64,000 bases of DNA, from positions 68,641,741 to 68,705,740 of the forward strand of contig CM055096.1 of NCBI GenBank assembly GCA_029204225.1, read 5' to 3'. This document shows, piece after piece, positions 21,333-31,709 of the stretch. The stretch comes from Diphasiastrum complanatum (taxonomy: Eukaryota; Streptophyta; Lycopodiopsida; Lycopodiales; Lycopodiaceae). A program made the translations under genes and the position numbers. The notes under the pieces are model-generated. The model was not told the origin of the DNA. It made no database searches and worked only from the letters and a program-made list of their open reading frames with translations. How positions within the stretch are numbered: position 1 is the first letter of the stretch; each line of letters begins with the position of its first letter.

Positions 21333-23040
21333 CATCGATTTCTATAAGGTGCACACGTTTCTTTTTGTGTCTTTTCGGTTATGTGGCTATTTTGTTTTTT
21401 GAATCCTTATTCGAGGAAGTTTTTGAAAAGGTTGTATGTTGGTTAAAAGCCTAATTTCTTTATTTTGGCTTTTTTAATTGAGTTTTGTTCTTATGCAAAT
21501 TTTTGGATTTGGTTTTTGCAAGAACAAACTTAAAGGTGGCTTAGAGTTCGAAGCTAACTTCTGTTGGATCCTTGTAAAACTTTTGTGTTTACCTCCCCTA
21601 CCTTTATGAGACCTTCACGAGTTGAAATCAATTTTATGTTCTTTGTTGACAGTCTCGTTGAGAGACAGGCCTGCAAACTGTACGGACAATTAGGGTTATT
21701 CTACAGTTGGCCTTGTGAACTATCGGACTATAGAGGACGTGCAGGGGAGTGGGGGGGGGGGGGGGGGGGGGGATCTAGAGCCTTCCCTTTATCTTTTTCT
21801 TTATAATAAATTTTTGTGGAGGCCTCTGCAGCTGCAGTAGCAGCGTGATCCAATCATTCGCGCGATCTGAAGGCCTCCAGATCGACGCTAGCTGATGGAG
21901 GGATGATATTTGTACTTTGTATCTCCCTTTGATTTGACATCTACTCCTTTCTTTTTTTCACTCAACTCTTTGAAAGAGGTTGGCAGGCGCACTCCCATTG
22001 ATCCGCGTGGAGATGACTCGCGCAGGTAGTCTTTATGACTTGCGTTAACCCAACGTATTGGGAGGTGATTGTATCTCCCTCCCTTTTCACATCTTCTTAT
22101 GTATTAAAGCTGATGTGATAGCTAAGGGAAAGGGGGGGGGGTCGTGCTTCCCAGGAAGTTGGGAGATGATGTTAAAAAAAAAAAAATTGGTAAGCTTTGA
22201 ATCTTGAAAATGAACTTAATATAGTTAGGAAGATTAAAACCTAGCCTCATCTTCATGGTGTACTTCCTTGGTCGTACCTTTTTCTTCCCCCCTCTCATAC
22301 CTGCAGATCTCCTAAGCTAGGAGAGGGGCTGTGCTGGTACGTAGGAGATGGAAGGGGGAGAATAGATTGAGGTAGGTTTACTAGATCTTTGGGGCCCATG
22401 GGCCATGTGGCACCATGAGGTGCTCGCACATGGCTAGAAAGTCTAGAAGGGACAAATGGGGCCTTTCTTGGGCCCCACTTGTCCTTTTTGCATGAGGGTG
22501 GAGAGGAGCTTTGGGGAGGGGCAAAGGAAGTACGTTCACTTCCTCTCCCTCATTCTCCCAAGTTGTTGTAGAGTTGGACGAAAAGCAATCGTAGGAGTGA
22601 TGAAACAACCATTTACGATCATTACGATGAAGGCGCAGGAAGATAAATAGGGCATTTGGTGCCAGAAGGGGGGCTTTTGAATACTAGATTGTCCAGGCAG
22701 TAGCGTATTCAGGAGACAAAAGGTGAGAGCCGACTACTGATTAGGCTTAGTTTCAGTCTTCGTGCGAGTTGCAGGCAACAAGAGAATGCTATCTTGCTTA
22801 AGTCCCTTTAAGCAACTAGCATGTAGGCGCTGAGTATTGCGTATCAATTGTTACTTCTGCAATTGACTACTACACTATTATTTGTTGAGAGTTGTGAGCA
22901 TGGTTGTTGGATATTTGCATAGAATCAGTTTACTTAACGTATGAATAGTAGTTTGCAATGGTTTTACTCTGCTCAATTGATATGATGTTGTTGGTTAGAT
23001 GTTGATGTTGTTGTTATTATTGGATACTTGTTAACTTTGA
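21333..23040 (+). other. Leader-like non-coding region with long G runs
   Basis: No gene recognised. A run of 23 G lies at 21750-21772, 10 G at 22132-22141, and 13 A near 22174. Several GGGG-containing stretches lie between 22380 and 22680. It follows the primer-binding site of element I and precedes a coiled-coil ORF, so it may be that element's leader. Confidence 0.4.
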
Positions 23041-24692
23041 GGGTTCCATTATCGTAATTGGGAACTGGGAGTTAAGGGACTAAAACACACCCCTAACATG
23101 GAGAAGAGGGGATATAAGCTCTCTTATATCAGAGACCCCAATCTTAAGAGCTTCGTCTGTTTCGCTCTTGTTTCCATCCTTTTAATGGAGCAAGAGTACA
23201 CCATTTCTAATAAAAATATGGGATACCTGCTCAGAGCCCTGAATGGAGATACATTGCCTTTGGATAGATTGCTTTTAGGCAATTCTGTAAATTAGTCAAA
23301 GATAAGTAATTTTCCCGACTAGGACTACAGTTTGGTATTCTATGCATGCATGCTGGTATCTTGTCTGTGCAGGAGGATATCAGAATCGCACCTGTGCTGT
23401 CAAAGTTAGCTCCTTCTATCGAGGGTGACTCTCAAATGAGAACATCAAAGGCAACTTCCACTTAGCTAGCATCGTCATCATCAACACAATAGAACAAGAG
23501 TTTAGTGAGGATGTCTTCTCCATCATCTTTGTACAAACCACTTTCCAACACAGAAAGAGTCCAAGAAGCAGAAGAAGAAACAGAGATTGTTGTTGAGTAG
23601 GACCAAATGCAGGATGATATCCAACAAGAGCCAGCACAAGAAAACCAAGAGATTCTTGATATTCAGCAAGAAGATGATGATGACATTGAGCCAGCAGTCC
23701 TGGACGAAGAACTGTATACAAAGACTTTCGGGACGTTGTTAGTAGATACCCAAACATCCATCCAGCATTTTGTGAATCTAGAGAAAGTTTCAAGAAAGTT
23801 GGGGAGTAAATATGACATAGTGCGGACAGACCTTATCCAGAGGGATGAGGAGTTGCAATCAATCATATCAAAATTGTCCAAGAAGACCAAGGAGATTGAA
23901 CAAGCTCAAGCCGAACTGACCAAGAAAGACATAGCCCTAGAGGAAGCCTAGGGCAGATTTGACGCCACTCTAGAGGCACTGGAGGCAATGCAGGATTAGT
24001 CCAATCAGTTTGAGAATGAGAACTCATTACTCAAACAATGTCTCCAGACCTTGCAGACATTACTCCAGGAAGAGCGACATGCTCATGCGGCCCCGAAAAG
24101 TACTAATAAAGAGCTTCAAGGTAAATTGAAAGACGCCGAGGCAAGTCAAAAGCAACTGAAGGACTCTGTTCTCCAACTGTAGAGTTCAACAAAAATGCTA
24201 AAACATGGCAACCAAATCTACAAGAAGTAGACTGAGGAAGCCATTCTTTGGCGAATCAGTGTTGAGGTGACCCTGGGAGCCTATGTTTCCCATGGAAAAT
24301 ACAGAATCGACCCTGTAGCATGGAAGGGAATTCAAGAAAGAATTATCCAATCCTTCCAGCTGCAATACCTATAGTTTCAAATGACAGAATATGAAAAGCT
24401 GAAGGACGAACTGGAAGAGGCAAAATTCAACTCAAGACAGATCCAGGATTCTGAAGACGAACTAGTCCAGTAGCAAGACCAAGAAATGAAGATAGACGTA
24501 CCAGTTGCAGCCACATCAGAAAAGACCACCTAGACCAATGCAGTCTTCAGGCAGGTGCAGAAAGATCAATCTGTGCATACTGATGCTAAGAAGACAAAGC
24601 CATCAATTGTCAAAGTTGTAACCGAGGTACCACCTACAACATTACCACCAAAGCAAAGTCATACCAGGGGGGAGTGCCAAGCAAAAGAATAA
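23041..24692 (+). pseudogene. Unrecognised coiled-coil ORF interrupted only by TAG codons
   Basis: Two frames join near 23350-23373. The first (23041 on) reads through MEKRGYKLSYIRDPNLKSF, EYTISNKNMGY and NGDTLPLDRLLLGN, with TAGs at 23293 and 23320 where Trp could stand. The second has an acceptor-like TCTTGTCTGTGCAG before GAGGATATC and runs to TAA at 24690. It has TAGs at 23463, 23490, 23598, 23949, 23997, 24180, 24228, 24372, 24471 and 24531 and no TAA or TGA before the end. The protein is acidic near QQEDDDDIEP, then heptad-rich (KLSKKTKEIEQAQAELTKK; QGKLKDAEASQKQLKDSVLQL is split here by no stop), as expected of a coiled coil. It may be an extra ORF of element I. Family unknown. Confidence 0.6.
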
Positions 24693-25083
24693 GGTAGTGT
24701 ACTCACTACTAAAGACAAAATTTCAAACATTTCAGAAAGAACTAACCACTTTCTTACCTCTCTTCTATAGTCCAGATTTCAAGTGGAGAATGGATTACCT
24801 CCTTAAAGCAATCACATAAAGTGCAACCTATGAATTGTGAAGTTCGAGTGCAACCTATAGAGTGGGAGCAAATTTTGTCACTCAGATTGAAAGATGCATT
24901 GTCTAAAAGATCTTAAGCTCAATATGGTACCTATCTAAATGATGAATGGATGAATGATGTAATGATGTAACCGTTTAAGCTTTATAGTAGAAAAACGTTT
25001 CATCGTAAACTACATTCTATACGCTTAAATAAGTTTATGAACTTGCTTGTTGATGCACTGACTATTTTTGGTGGCAAATGAGG
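24693..25083. other. No gene recognised
   Basis: AT-rich; an ATGATGAATGGATGAATGATG stretch near 24940 is simple sequence. Confidence 0.35.
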
Positions 25084-25250
25084 GACTATCCAATGTGTTG
25101 CATGTTACCTATTTTCAACTTGGCCCCAATGCCTCCTTAGTTTACACAAAAGAATTTAAGCGGAATTGTCCAGTGTGCATACTATATTGCCTGTTTTCAA
25201 CTTGGCACCAATGTGTTCTTAATTTATGCCAAAAAATCCAAGCAGAAGTG
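25084..25250 (+). repeat. Two degenerate ~83-bp tandem units
   Basis: Both units share TATTTTCAACTTGG or TGTTTTCAACTTGG, CACCAATG/CCCCAATG, and AAGCGGAA/AAGCAGAA. Confidence 0.6.
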
Positions 25251-25590
25251 CACAAATAGCCAGGGAAAAGTGGCAAAAAGCCAATTCAAAGAGTCATAAC
25301 AAAGTAGTTGTGAAAGTCTTAGCTATAATGTCAAAAAGTTTGAGCTTTCTAACTAGAACATGAGACTGGAGCCCCAACAGACACTTCCTATACACCTATT
25401 CCCTATGCCCTACCACCCAACAAATTTTCAAAAACTAGCCTTTCCCATTACTGCTCGGAAATGGAAATGCAATCTCGCTCTCTCTATCTCTCTCTCTAGG
25501 GCTCACAAAATTTACATCTAAATTTCTTTACTAAATTCTAAACCCTAAAAGTTTACACATGGACCTTTTTTCTCTCTCACATGGAGATGG

Positions 25591-25800
25591 TTTTCTGGCT
25601 CTCTGAACAATGGAAAAGGCCTACTAAGGCCAGTGGAGATGGTTTTCTGGCTCTCTGAACCAGGAAAAAGGCTTATCACAAGAATCCTTTTCTGGCTCTC
25701 TGAACCAGGAAAAAGGCTCATCACCAGAATCCTTTTCCTGCTTCAGCCAATATTTGCCATCTTGGGAAAAAGGCTCATCACCAGAACATTTTTCTCTAAC
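25591..25800 (+). repeat. Tandem repeat of a ~45-bp unit
   Basis: The unit contains TTTTCTGGCTCTCTGAACCA, GGAAAAAGGCTCATCACC and AGAATCC. Four copies are visible, the first and last partial. Confidence 0.8.
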
Positions 25801-26119
25801 ATTTGTATGAAGAGGTCAGCTTACAAGAAACCATGGCATTAGTGAAGTAACAAAAGGAGCACTTTTCTACATCCATTCACCATTGCCTTACGTAGTTCAT
25901 TTTACAATCTTATATTGGAAGAGAATGCATAAGGCATTGAAGAGACTTATCTCTTTTCTCAAGGATACAACCAATAAGTGTTCATTTCTCCATGTTAATC
26001 CCTTCGTATGAAAGCTCTCTCCATGATGGATGCAATAAGAACCTGGTACGCCAAGGATTTCCATGAATGGGTCACATGCCTCATACGTGCAAAAACAAAG
26101 TTACTCCTAAGTTATCTAT

Positions 26120-26400
26120 GACCTAGAACAACCACTCCCTGTCCTGACTGAATGACAAATGGATAACAAAAGGCCCTAAATTTATGTTTTTTGGCTAAAT
26201 CATATCCTGCACCAACAATCTTAGAGGTCCCTGTCAAATTGTCGCCTAGCCTTTAGTATATTTTTGGCAATAAATCTACGACAAGAACGATATTGCTTCC
26301 TCCTTGTCCTGATTGCATGACATGCGCATAACAAAGGATCGTACATTAACATTTCTTGGCTGAATTGTATGTTGCACCAACAACGGCTGTAACCCCTATT
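26120..26400 (+). repeat. Direct repeat of ~90 bp at ~165-bp spacing
   Basis: Copies near 26130-26220 and 26295-26385 share TGTCCTGA, ATGACA, GATAACAAA/GCATAACAAA, TTGGCT and GCACCAACAA. Confidence 0.6.
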
Positions 26401-26925
26401 GTTATAGCCTCACAATTTTAGTGTAGATTGCTGCTATATTGGACATCCTAAGTACTTCTGGGACTTCATTTCATAATCAATCAGTTGTTGAAATCGAAGA
26501 GACAATTGAGGGGAGCAGTATGCTTACCTGTTGGCCTGTATTTCAAATTTCCTCCGAATATAGCATCCTTGTTTGTAGTTTTTGTCTTTGTATTAGCTAT
26601 AGTCATAATGGTTTGTAATGGCTATAGAGTCCATAAATCCTTATTCTTAAGGGAGCAGTAGCTAAAGCTTTGGCATGTTCAGTTCTTATTTATTGGCACA
26701 AACAAACTTTTGAAAAGAAATCAAGAGAGAAGTAGTGAAATTTTTGGTTGCCACTAGCAATAGCGCTAGACAACATAGCTCTGCATTGCACACATTACTT
26801 TTGGCTATTGGTTGGAGTACATGGTGAATCTTTGCTTGCCCATTTAATTATAATGGATGTGTCATTTACATCATTCTACATAAATTTGCAACTAAAACAA
26901 TCCGAATAGCCAAAAAAATTGTATT

Positions 26926-27530
26926 TCTTACAATATGTATGCCAAAAATTGTTTGCTTGCATTTTCCAGGTCATGTAGCCATGTGTTATCAAGGTACAAT
27001 CTGCAATCTACTTGCAAATTTGCACGCTCAGAAAAAATGTCAGGAGAGGTCGGAATAGACATCGAAATAGACACCGGTATATTGTTAGAACTAGCGTGAT
27101 CTATGTCGAGCTCCATTCCAACCCTCAAAGTACCTCAGGGAGCTGCTATAATGATGATCTGTCTGAAATGCTATGATGAATATCGGTCCAGTAACCAATA
27201 ATGAAATCTGCAAAACAAAAATCAGTATTGCAGTTTGTTAAGTTTAGTATCACAAAAAATAGTTGTAACAAATTAATTTTATAAAAAGAGCAACAAACAT
27301 CCATATGCAATCTAGCATATCCACCAAAAACTTGGATCGCCAACAAGATCTGGCATTGGAACAGCCATCAAAATAGGCGTTGATTCAACAGAACCAACAG
27401 ATCCATATATTCCGATGGGTATTTCAACTGTCAAGAAGTCTGGATCTATAGCACCCTCAACTATGGATCTATATCGCCCTCATCCAGCACCCTTACCTGG
27501 ACCTTAGAAAATAAGCCATCGGAATAGCAA
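26926..27530 (-). pseudogene. Coding-like minus-strand fragments, unrecognised
   Basis: On the minus strand, 27480-27310 reads EGAIDPDFLTVEIPIGIYGS and then VESTPILMAVPMPDLVGDPS. After a strong acceptor-like TTTTTGTTTTGCAG near 27212, a short frame reads LLVTGPIFIIAFQTDHHYSS, which is hydrophobic. Further on, 27128-26928 reads MRVGMELDIDHASSNNIPVS and on to the stop. Amino-acid composition looks protein-like, but I could not build one splice-consistent gene and do not recognise a family. It could be a decayed host gene or a captured fragment. Confidence 0.3.
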
Positions 27531-27975
27531 ATACTGTAGATTTGCCTATTTTGACGGCCTTTCTGACCTATCTGCTACCTTAAAAAATTGGATCCGCCAA
27601 CTCATTTTTCTCAAAAATAAGCCTACATAGAAAATGTGGTATCAATAAAACCAAACTGAGATCACATTTAGATGGATACTATGATGCTAGAGAAAGAGAA
27701 AGTGAGAAAGGAAATTACCTTGCATCCAACAAATCAAAAAGCCTCCATCCTCCACTTTCCCTTTCTTTCTTGACCTCCCCACATTTGATTTTGCAAGGAG
27801 TAAGCTAAGAAGACAAGCAAGAGCAACAAGCAAAGTGCAAGAGGAGCAAGAAGAACAAGCAAAATGCAAGAGGAGAAAGCAAAGAGCAATAGCAAGAGAA
27901 GCAAGAGGAGCACTCAAATGTGATGAGAATAAGAAAAGCAAGGAGGATAAATTGGGTAAACAAGGATCAACAAAC
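27531..27975. repeat. Purine-rich simple sequence
   Basis: From about 27800 to 27915 the + strand is built of AAGCAAGAGCAACAAGCAAAG-like words. The 84-codon minus-strand frame across it is leucine/cysteine-rich only because of this composition. No gene is called. Confidence 0.5.
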
Positions 27976-28226
27976 TGTCACGAACGGGTTTTGTATCGCG
28001 AACGGATTTGTTTCTTTTGAATTTTCTTGTGCGAAACCTTGTAGGATCCTAGGCACGCGACAGAAATCATTCTAGCAATCAAGACAGCGAAAAACAAGGA
28101 GATGGACAAGAGAGAACAACTGTATTATCAGTTTGACTTTTAGAACAAGATGATCAGTGTTTCGCTCGTTGGTGGCCTAACACTCTGCTCTTTCGCTATG
28201 TTCTGCTCGTTGGCAGACTTTCATGC
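27976..28226 (-). mobile_element. Copia LTR fragment, family A
   Basis: It matches the first ~260 bp of 41103-41863 as read on the + strand: TATCGCGAACGGATTTGTTT, GTAGGATCCTAGGCAC, AACAAGGAGATGGACAAGAG and GTTGGCAGACTTTCATGCA. The remainder of the LTR is missing and there is no primer-binding site, so it is a fragment. Confidence 0.85.
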
Positions 28227-28768
28227 AGGCAAAGTGTAAAAGCTGTAAGAAATGGCGCGGTGATTTGAATGAAATCCAAATTGGAAGCCTTGTTGCACTT
28301 CTAGCTTCAGAAAACAATGGAGGACATCCATTTTGGATTGCCAAAGTACTTGGTTTTATTCAAAATAGCAATCAAACAAAAGTACTATGGTCCATTGGTT
28401 GCGCACCACTTCAACAAATGTTTTTTTTGGAAGGTACAAACTCGAAATGTTGCAAGTAGATCCAAAGGGCAAGAGAAAGAGATTGCCCAAAAATCAACCA
28501 AGAGTTGACAATTTGAATCTACAAGATGTAGATGTTTTGGCAATTGATTTGAATTAACAATGACCAATCATCTACAAAAGTCAACTATATCTATATTGAA
28601 AGAATGACTTGGATCACCGGAAAAACCATCATCCTCCACTTGTCATCAATAGAGAAAAGCTGATTTACAAGATTTTTTGTCAACATTAGACGCAGATTCT
28701 GAGGAAGATATGCCAGTTGACTCTGATGAAGAAGACGGGTCTTCCACTTCATCAGCTGAATATCAACT
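28227..28768 (+). pseudogene. C-terminal remnant of an unrecognised protein
   Basis: Frames shift but read in order: IGSLVALLASENNGGHPFWI then AKVLGF; GRYKLEMLQVDPKGKRKRLP; NLQDVDVLAIDLN; KPSSSTCHQ, a TAG, RKADLQDFLSTLDADSEED and an acidic end at SSAEYQL. The PFWIAKVL motif and an acidic tail recall C-terminal parts of transposon-encoded proteins, but I cannot name the family. It may relate to the transposase-like gene at 15-17 kb. Confidence 0.4.
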
Positions 28769-30316
28769 CTAGAAGTTTTGTCGCTCTGAAAGAATCTTTC
28801 ATGAAAGGTGCACGTGACATCTTCCATTTGTTGCATGCATCACAGGGTGTCAAGTTTGCGTCCTTGATATTCACTCCTGTGAATGCATTAGACTGGCTTG
28901 CTTTATATGGCGCCAACGGGTTCATGTGGCATAGTCTCATGTGCCACAGAACGTTTGTAGACTCACAAACTTGATGAGCCTGCTCTGTCGGTAGGCATAC
29001 CTTCAAGTGATACAGGTTGCTAAACGTCACACGCATGCCTGCATCTATTATTTTAGCAACTGTAACAGACCTTTCTGTAGTGTCGGCACATATAGGACGT
29101 CGTCCAGTCTTCTGTCTCTGCCATTGGTGCTGAGCCAAAGAGCGCCAGTGCCGCTCACCTCATGTCGCAATCCATCTCCTAGGACAATGTATCTGGAGGA
29201 GTCGATTTGTCAAAAGTCAGCGATCATCTACCTTGTCGTCACAAAGTGCGACATAGCTCTTGAGTCAAGAACTATGTCTTGAACATCGGATGTAGATGTT
29301 GCACATATGTCAGTGCACAAATAAGTAGTAGGACTTTTGCTAGCTCGGTCTTCAGCCATCTTTGAGGATTCGGACTCCTCAACATATGATGTGTTGTTTG
29401 TACTTTTCTTAATGCTCTGTGTCTTCTTGTTTCTTGGATTGTCATAGCAATCCATGGCTACATGACCTTTTTTCTGACAATGTATGCACTCAATCTTTGG
29501 ATTCAGCCAGCATTTATCCATTGTGTGGTCGTCACGTCTGCATCTGTCGCATGTCTTCTTGTCGTTGTCTTGCTGTCGGTTCCTTCCTTTCGATCTACTT
29601 TCTTGAGTTCCCTGCTTCTGCTGGTTTCAATCTAATCTCCTTGTCGAATCCCTCTTAGGTTGAGCCTTCTTTTTTTACTGGTCTTTGTTGCTGTAGAGAG
29701 CTTGATCATACTCTTTCTTGTCATTGTAGTGCTCTCTAGCTTCGACTTCTTCCTTGATGTCAATGATTGCCTTGTCGAAGGTCATAGTAGGATCTCTAGC
29801 CAGTAATGTCCGGGTTGTCTGAAACGATCTTGGTAAGGAGCGTAGCAGGTAATTGAACTGTTTCTCTTGTGAGACTGCGTATTTTGCTCCAACGTTGTGT
29901 AGCGATAGGAATAGGTTCTTCATCTTCTTGATGAAGCTGGTGAGATCTTTGCCATCCCATCTCAGATAGGTAAGTTGATCATCTAGATGCATTATTTGAT
30001 TTTGTAACTTGGTCTGAAATCTGCTGATGAGTGTTTTTCACATCTCTCTAGCGTTAGAGATTGATGCGAGATCAAGGGTAATGTTGTTTTCGATGGAAGA
30101 GGAGACGACTGCTACTGCTTTGTCATTCTTCTCTTTCCATTCTCGAAGATCTTTGTCTGTGTTGGTTGGCATCTCTTTGGTGCCATCCACCCATGGCCAT
30201 AACACTTCTCCTTCTTAGGATAAGCGATGTCTTTACTTTCCAGGCCAAGAAATTTGACCCGTCTGCTTCAAGTATTGTGCATATTTTTTATTGAATGTTG
30301 TGTATAGAAGCCATAG
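28752..30316 (-). pseudogene. Copia gag-protease-integrase fragment (element J)
   Basis: Minus-strand order. Gag start MASIHNIQ near 30310, then LEADGSNFLAWKVKTSL, with a stop and shifts. Next a readable Gag part (29992-29675: DGKDLTSFIKKMKNLFLSL). Then a zinc knuckle, CIHCQKKGHVAMDC, and the protease site, where DSGAS is changed to DSRAM. Finally the pre-integrase domain: LWHMRLCHMNPL and CDACNKWKMSRAPF. The integrase core and RT are absent; the fragment stops at about 28752, overlapping the + strand remnant's end. Confidence 0.8.
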
Positions 30317-30349
30317 TCTCAGTGATGAGGCCTTGATTAAGCCTTGTGT

Positions 30350-30983
30350 CTCTGATACTACTAATGGAAAGTAGTCGCACTGCGGGCCGAAAGGGCTGAA
30401 GAATCGGGCCTGGTCTGCGGCCCACTGATGGGAAGCAAGTCTTTACCACTACGAGGCGACATTTTCGTTTGGAGCTCAGATGGAGCCGATCTATCAGATA
30501 AGTCTATCGCCTTAGGCCGTAATCAGTCATCCAAAAAATAGCAGATAGCTACTATTAATCTGATAATATGTTAATGAGCAGCAGATAATGTCAAGTGACA
30601 GTGAAAATATATCTATTGACAAAATTAAACAAGCATCACAACATTCAAAAATTGCGCATTGATCAAAGAGTATATAACTCATCTATATTATGAAAAAAAT
30701 TGAGTGTACATCAAAGATCCTTTCTTGAGGGAATTGTGTATTTCCCAGATCAACACGTTGGCATGAGAGAGATTTTCTTTTCTCACGAAAATGAACTAGC
30801 TACTGCTAGATCTATCTTACTTCCTTGATACGCTTTATGAGTGTTGCGTTTAGGATACTCTGTGTCTCTGTGTGTCTGTATATATCATTCAGGATATCTG
30901 ATCCAATACATATATCATGTTGGATTAGATTACAAGATTGATTAGCTAAGTTTAAGCTAAGCATCTGTTTAAACACATTTCCA
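30350..30983 (-). mobile_element. LTR of element J with degenerate primer-binding site
   Basis: LTR proposed at 30365-30983 (619 bp), with ends TGGAAAGT and ATTTCCA. On the minus strand it is followed by AGTATCAGAGACAC, a primer-binding site close to TGGTATCAGAGC, and then gag of element J. No second LTR was found. Confidence 0.55.
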
Positions 30984-31380
30984 TTAACGTAGCATGGCGA
31001 CGGTGGATCGTGATAGTTTCAAAACTTCACACTCATGTAGCTGAGGTCTAATAATTTGTCCATCCCCGATAGTTTGTCCTCACCCTGGCTTGCATATGGA
31101 TACTCGGAAGTGTTGCCTTTCTGAATATGTGACAAAAAAGACAAAAAAGCTGAAGATGGGCTGAAACTTAACCATTGGTCATTTTAGACCTATTGTTGCC
31201 TTTTCTTGAAATGCGAAAAATGCGAACTGTGCAAAAAAAACAGTTCAAATATGCAGACTATGCAAAAACTAGTTAAAATATGCAGCAGTCTAAAAAGACA
31301 AGGAAAAATACTAAGGCTTTAAAAATAGAAACTTAATGTTTCTTCATGTATTAGAAATCTGTAGAGGTGTCAAATTCCGC
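30984..31380. other. No gene recognised
   Basis: Short AT-rich interval with repeats of ATGCAGA and TGCAAAAA; nothing assignable. Confidence 0.35.
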
Positions 31381-31709
31381 CACTAGAAAAAATTGTCGAA
31401 TTTTGACATCCACGTGTTGTGTCATCTTCTACGTGGTGTCCCCAAACAATTGTCATGTGGCGACAGACTGTATGTCGATTTTCGACATGTGTTTACTATG
31501 ACGGATTTCGACACCCTATTTGACTTACAATCCAGCGGCATGTCAGTAGCCGGAAAGGAAAATATGTCGGATTACGTGTCAAATTCTGACAGATCCTTTG
31601 CGACAGGGTTTCCAAACATAGTTTTCGACAAATCCTCCGACATCCTGAAATTTGATGAAATTTTTTTTTTGTGATTTTATGTCGAAAATGACCACTTTTT
31701 GTTGTTGTG
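31381..31709. mobile_element. Candidate short CACTA-like non-autonomous element
   Basis: The left end is CACTAGAAAAAATTGTCG. The right end, on the opposite strand, reads CACAACAACAAAAAGTGGTC, close to a CACTA terminus. The interior repeats TGTCGAAA/TTTCGACA words in both orientations: near 31394, 31471-31483, 31505, 31568, 31632 and 31680. Subterminal repeats of that kind are typical of CACTA elements. No 3-bp target duplication is evident. Confidence 0.4.

Noticed and set aside
21564-21806. Frame ending in a polyglycine run
   Set aside because: The glycines are coded by the G23 run; no other support.
23041-24692. Altered genetic code (TAG read as Gln)
   Set aside because: Neighbouring genes use ordinary stops, and CHG deamination explains the pattern; kept only as a minor alternative.
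28223-28459. A complete small gene
   Set aside because: Its ATG comes from the adjoining LTR fragment, and the protein-like text continues in other frames, so it is a remnant.
29007-29658. Plus-strand frames across element J
   Set aside because: Shadows of the antisense zinc-knuckle and pre-integrase coding sequence.
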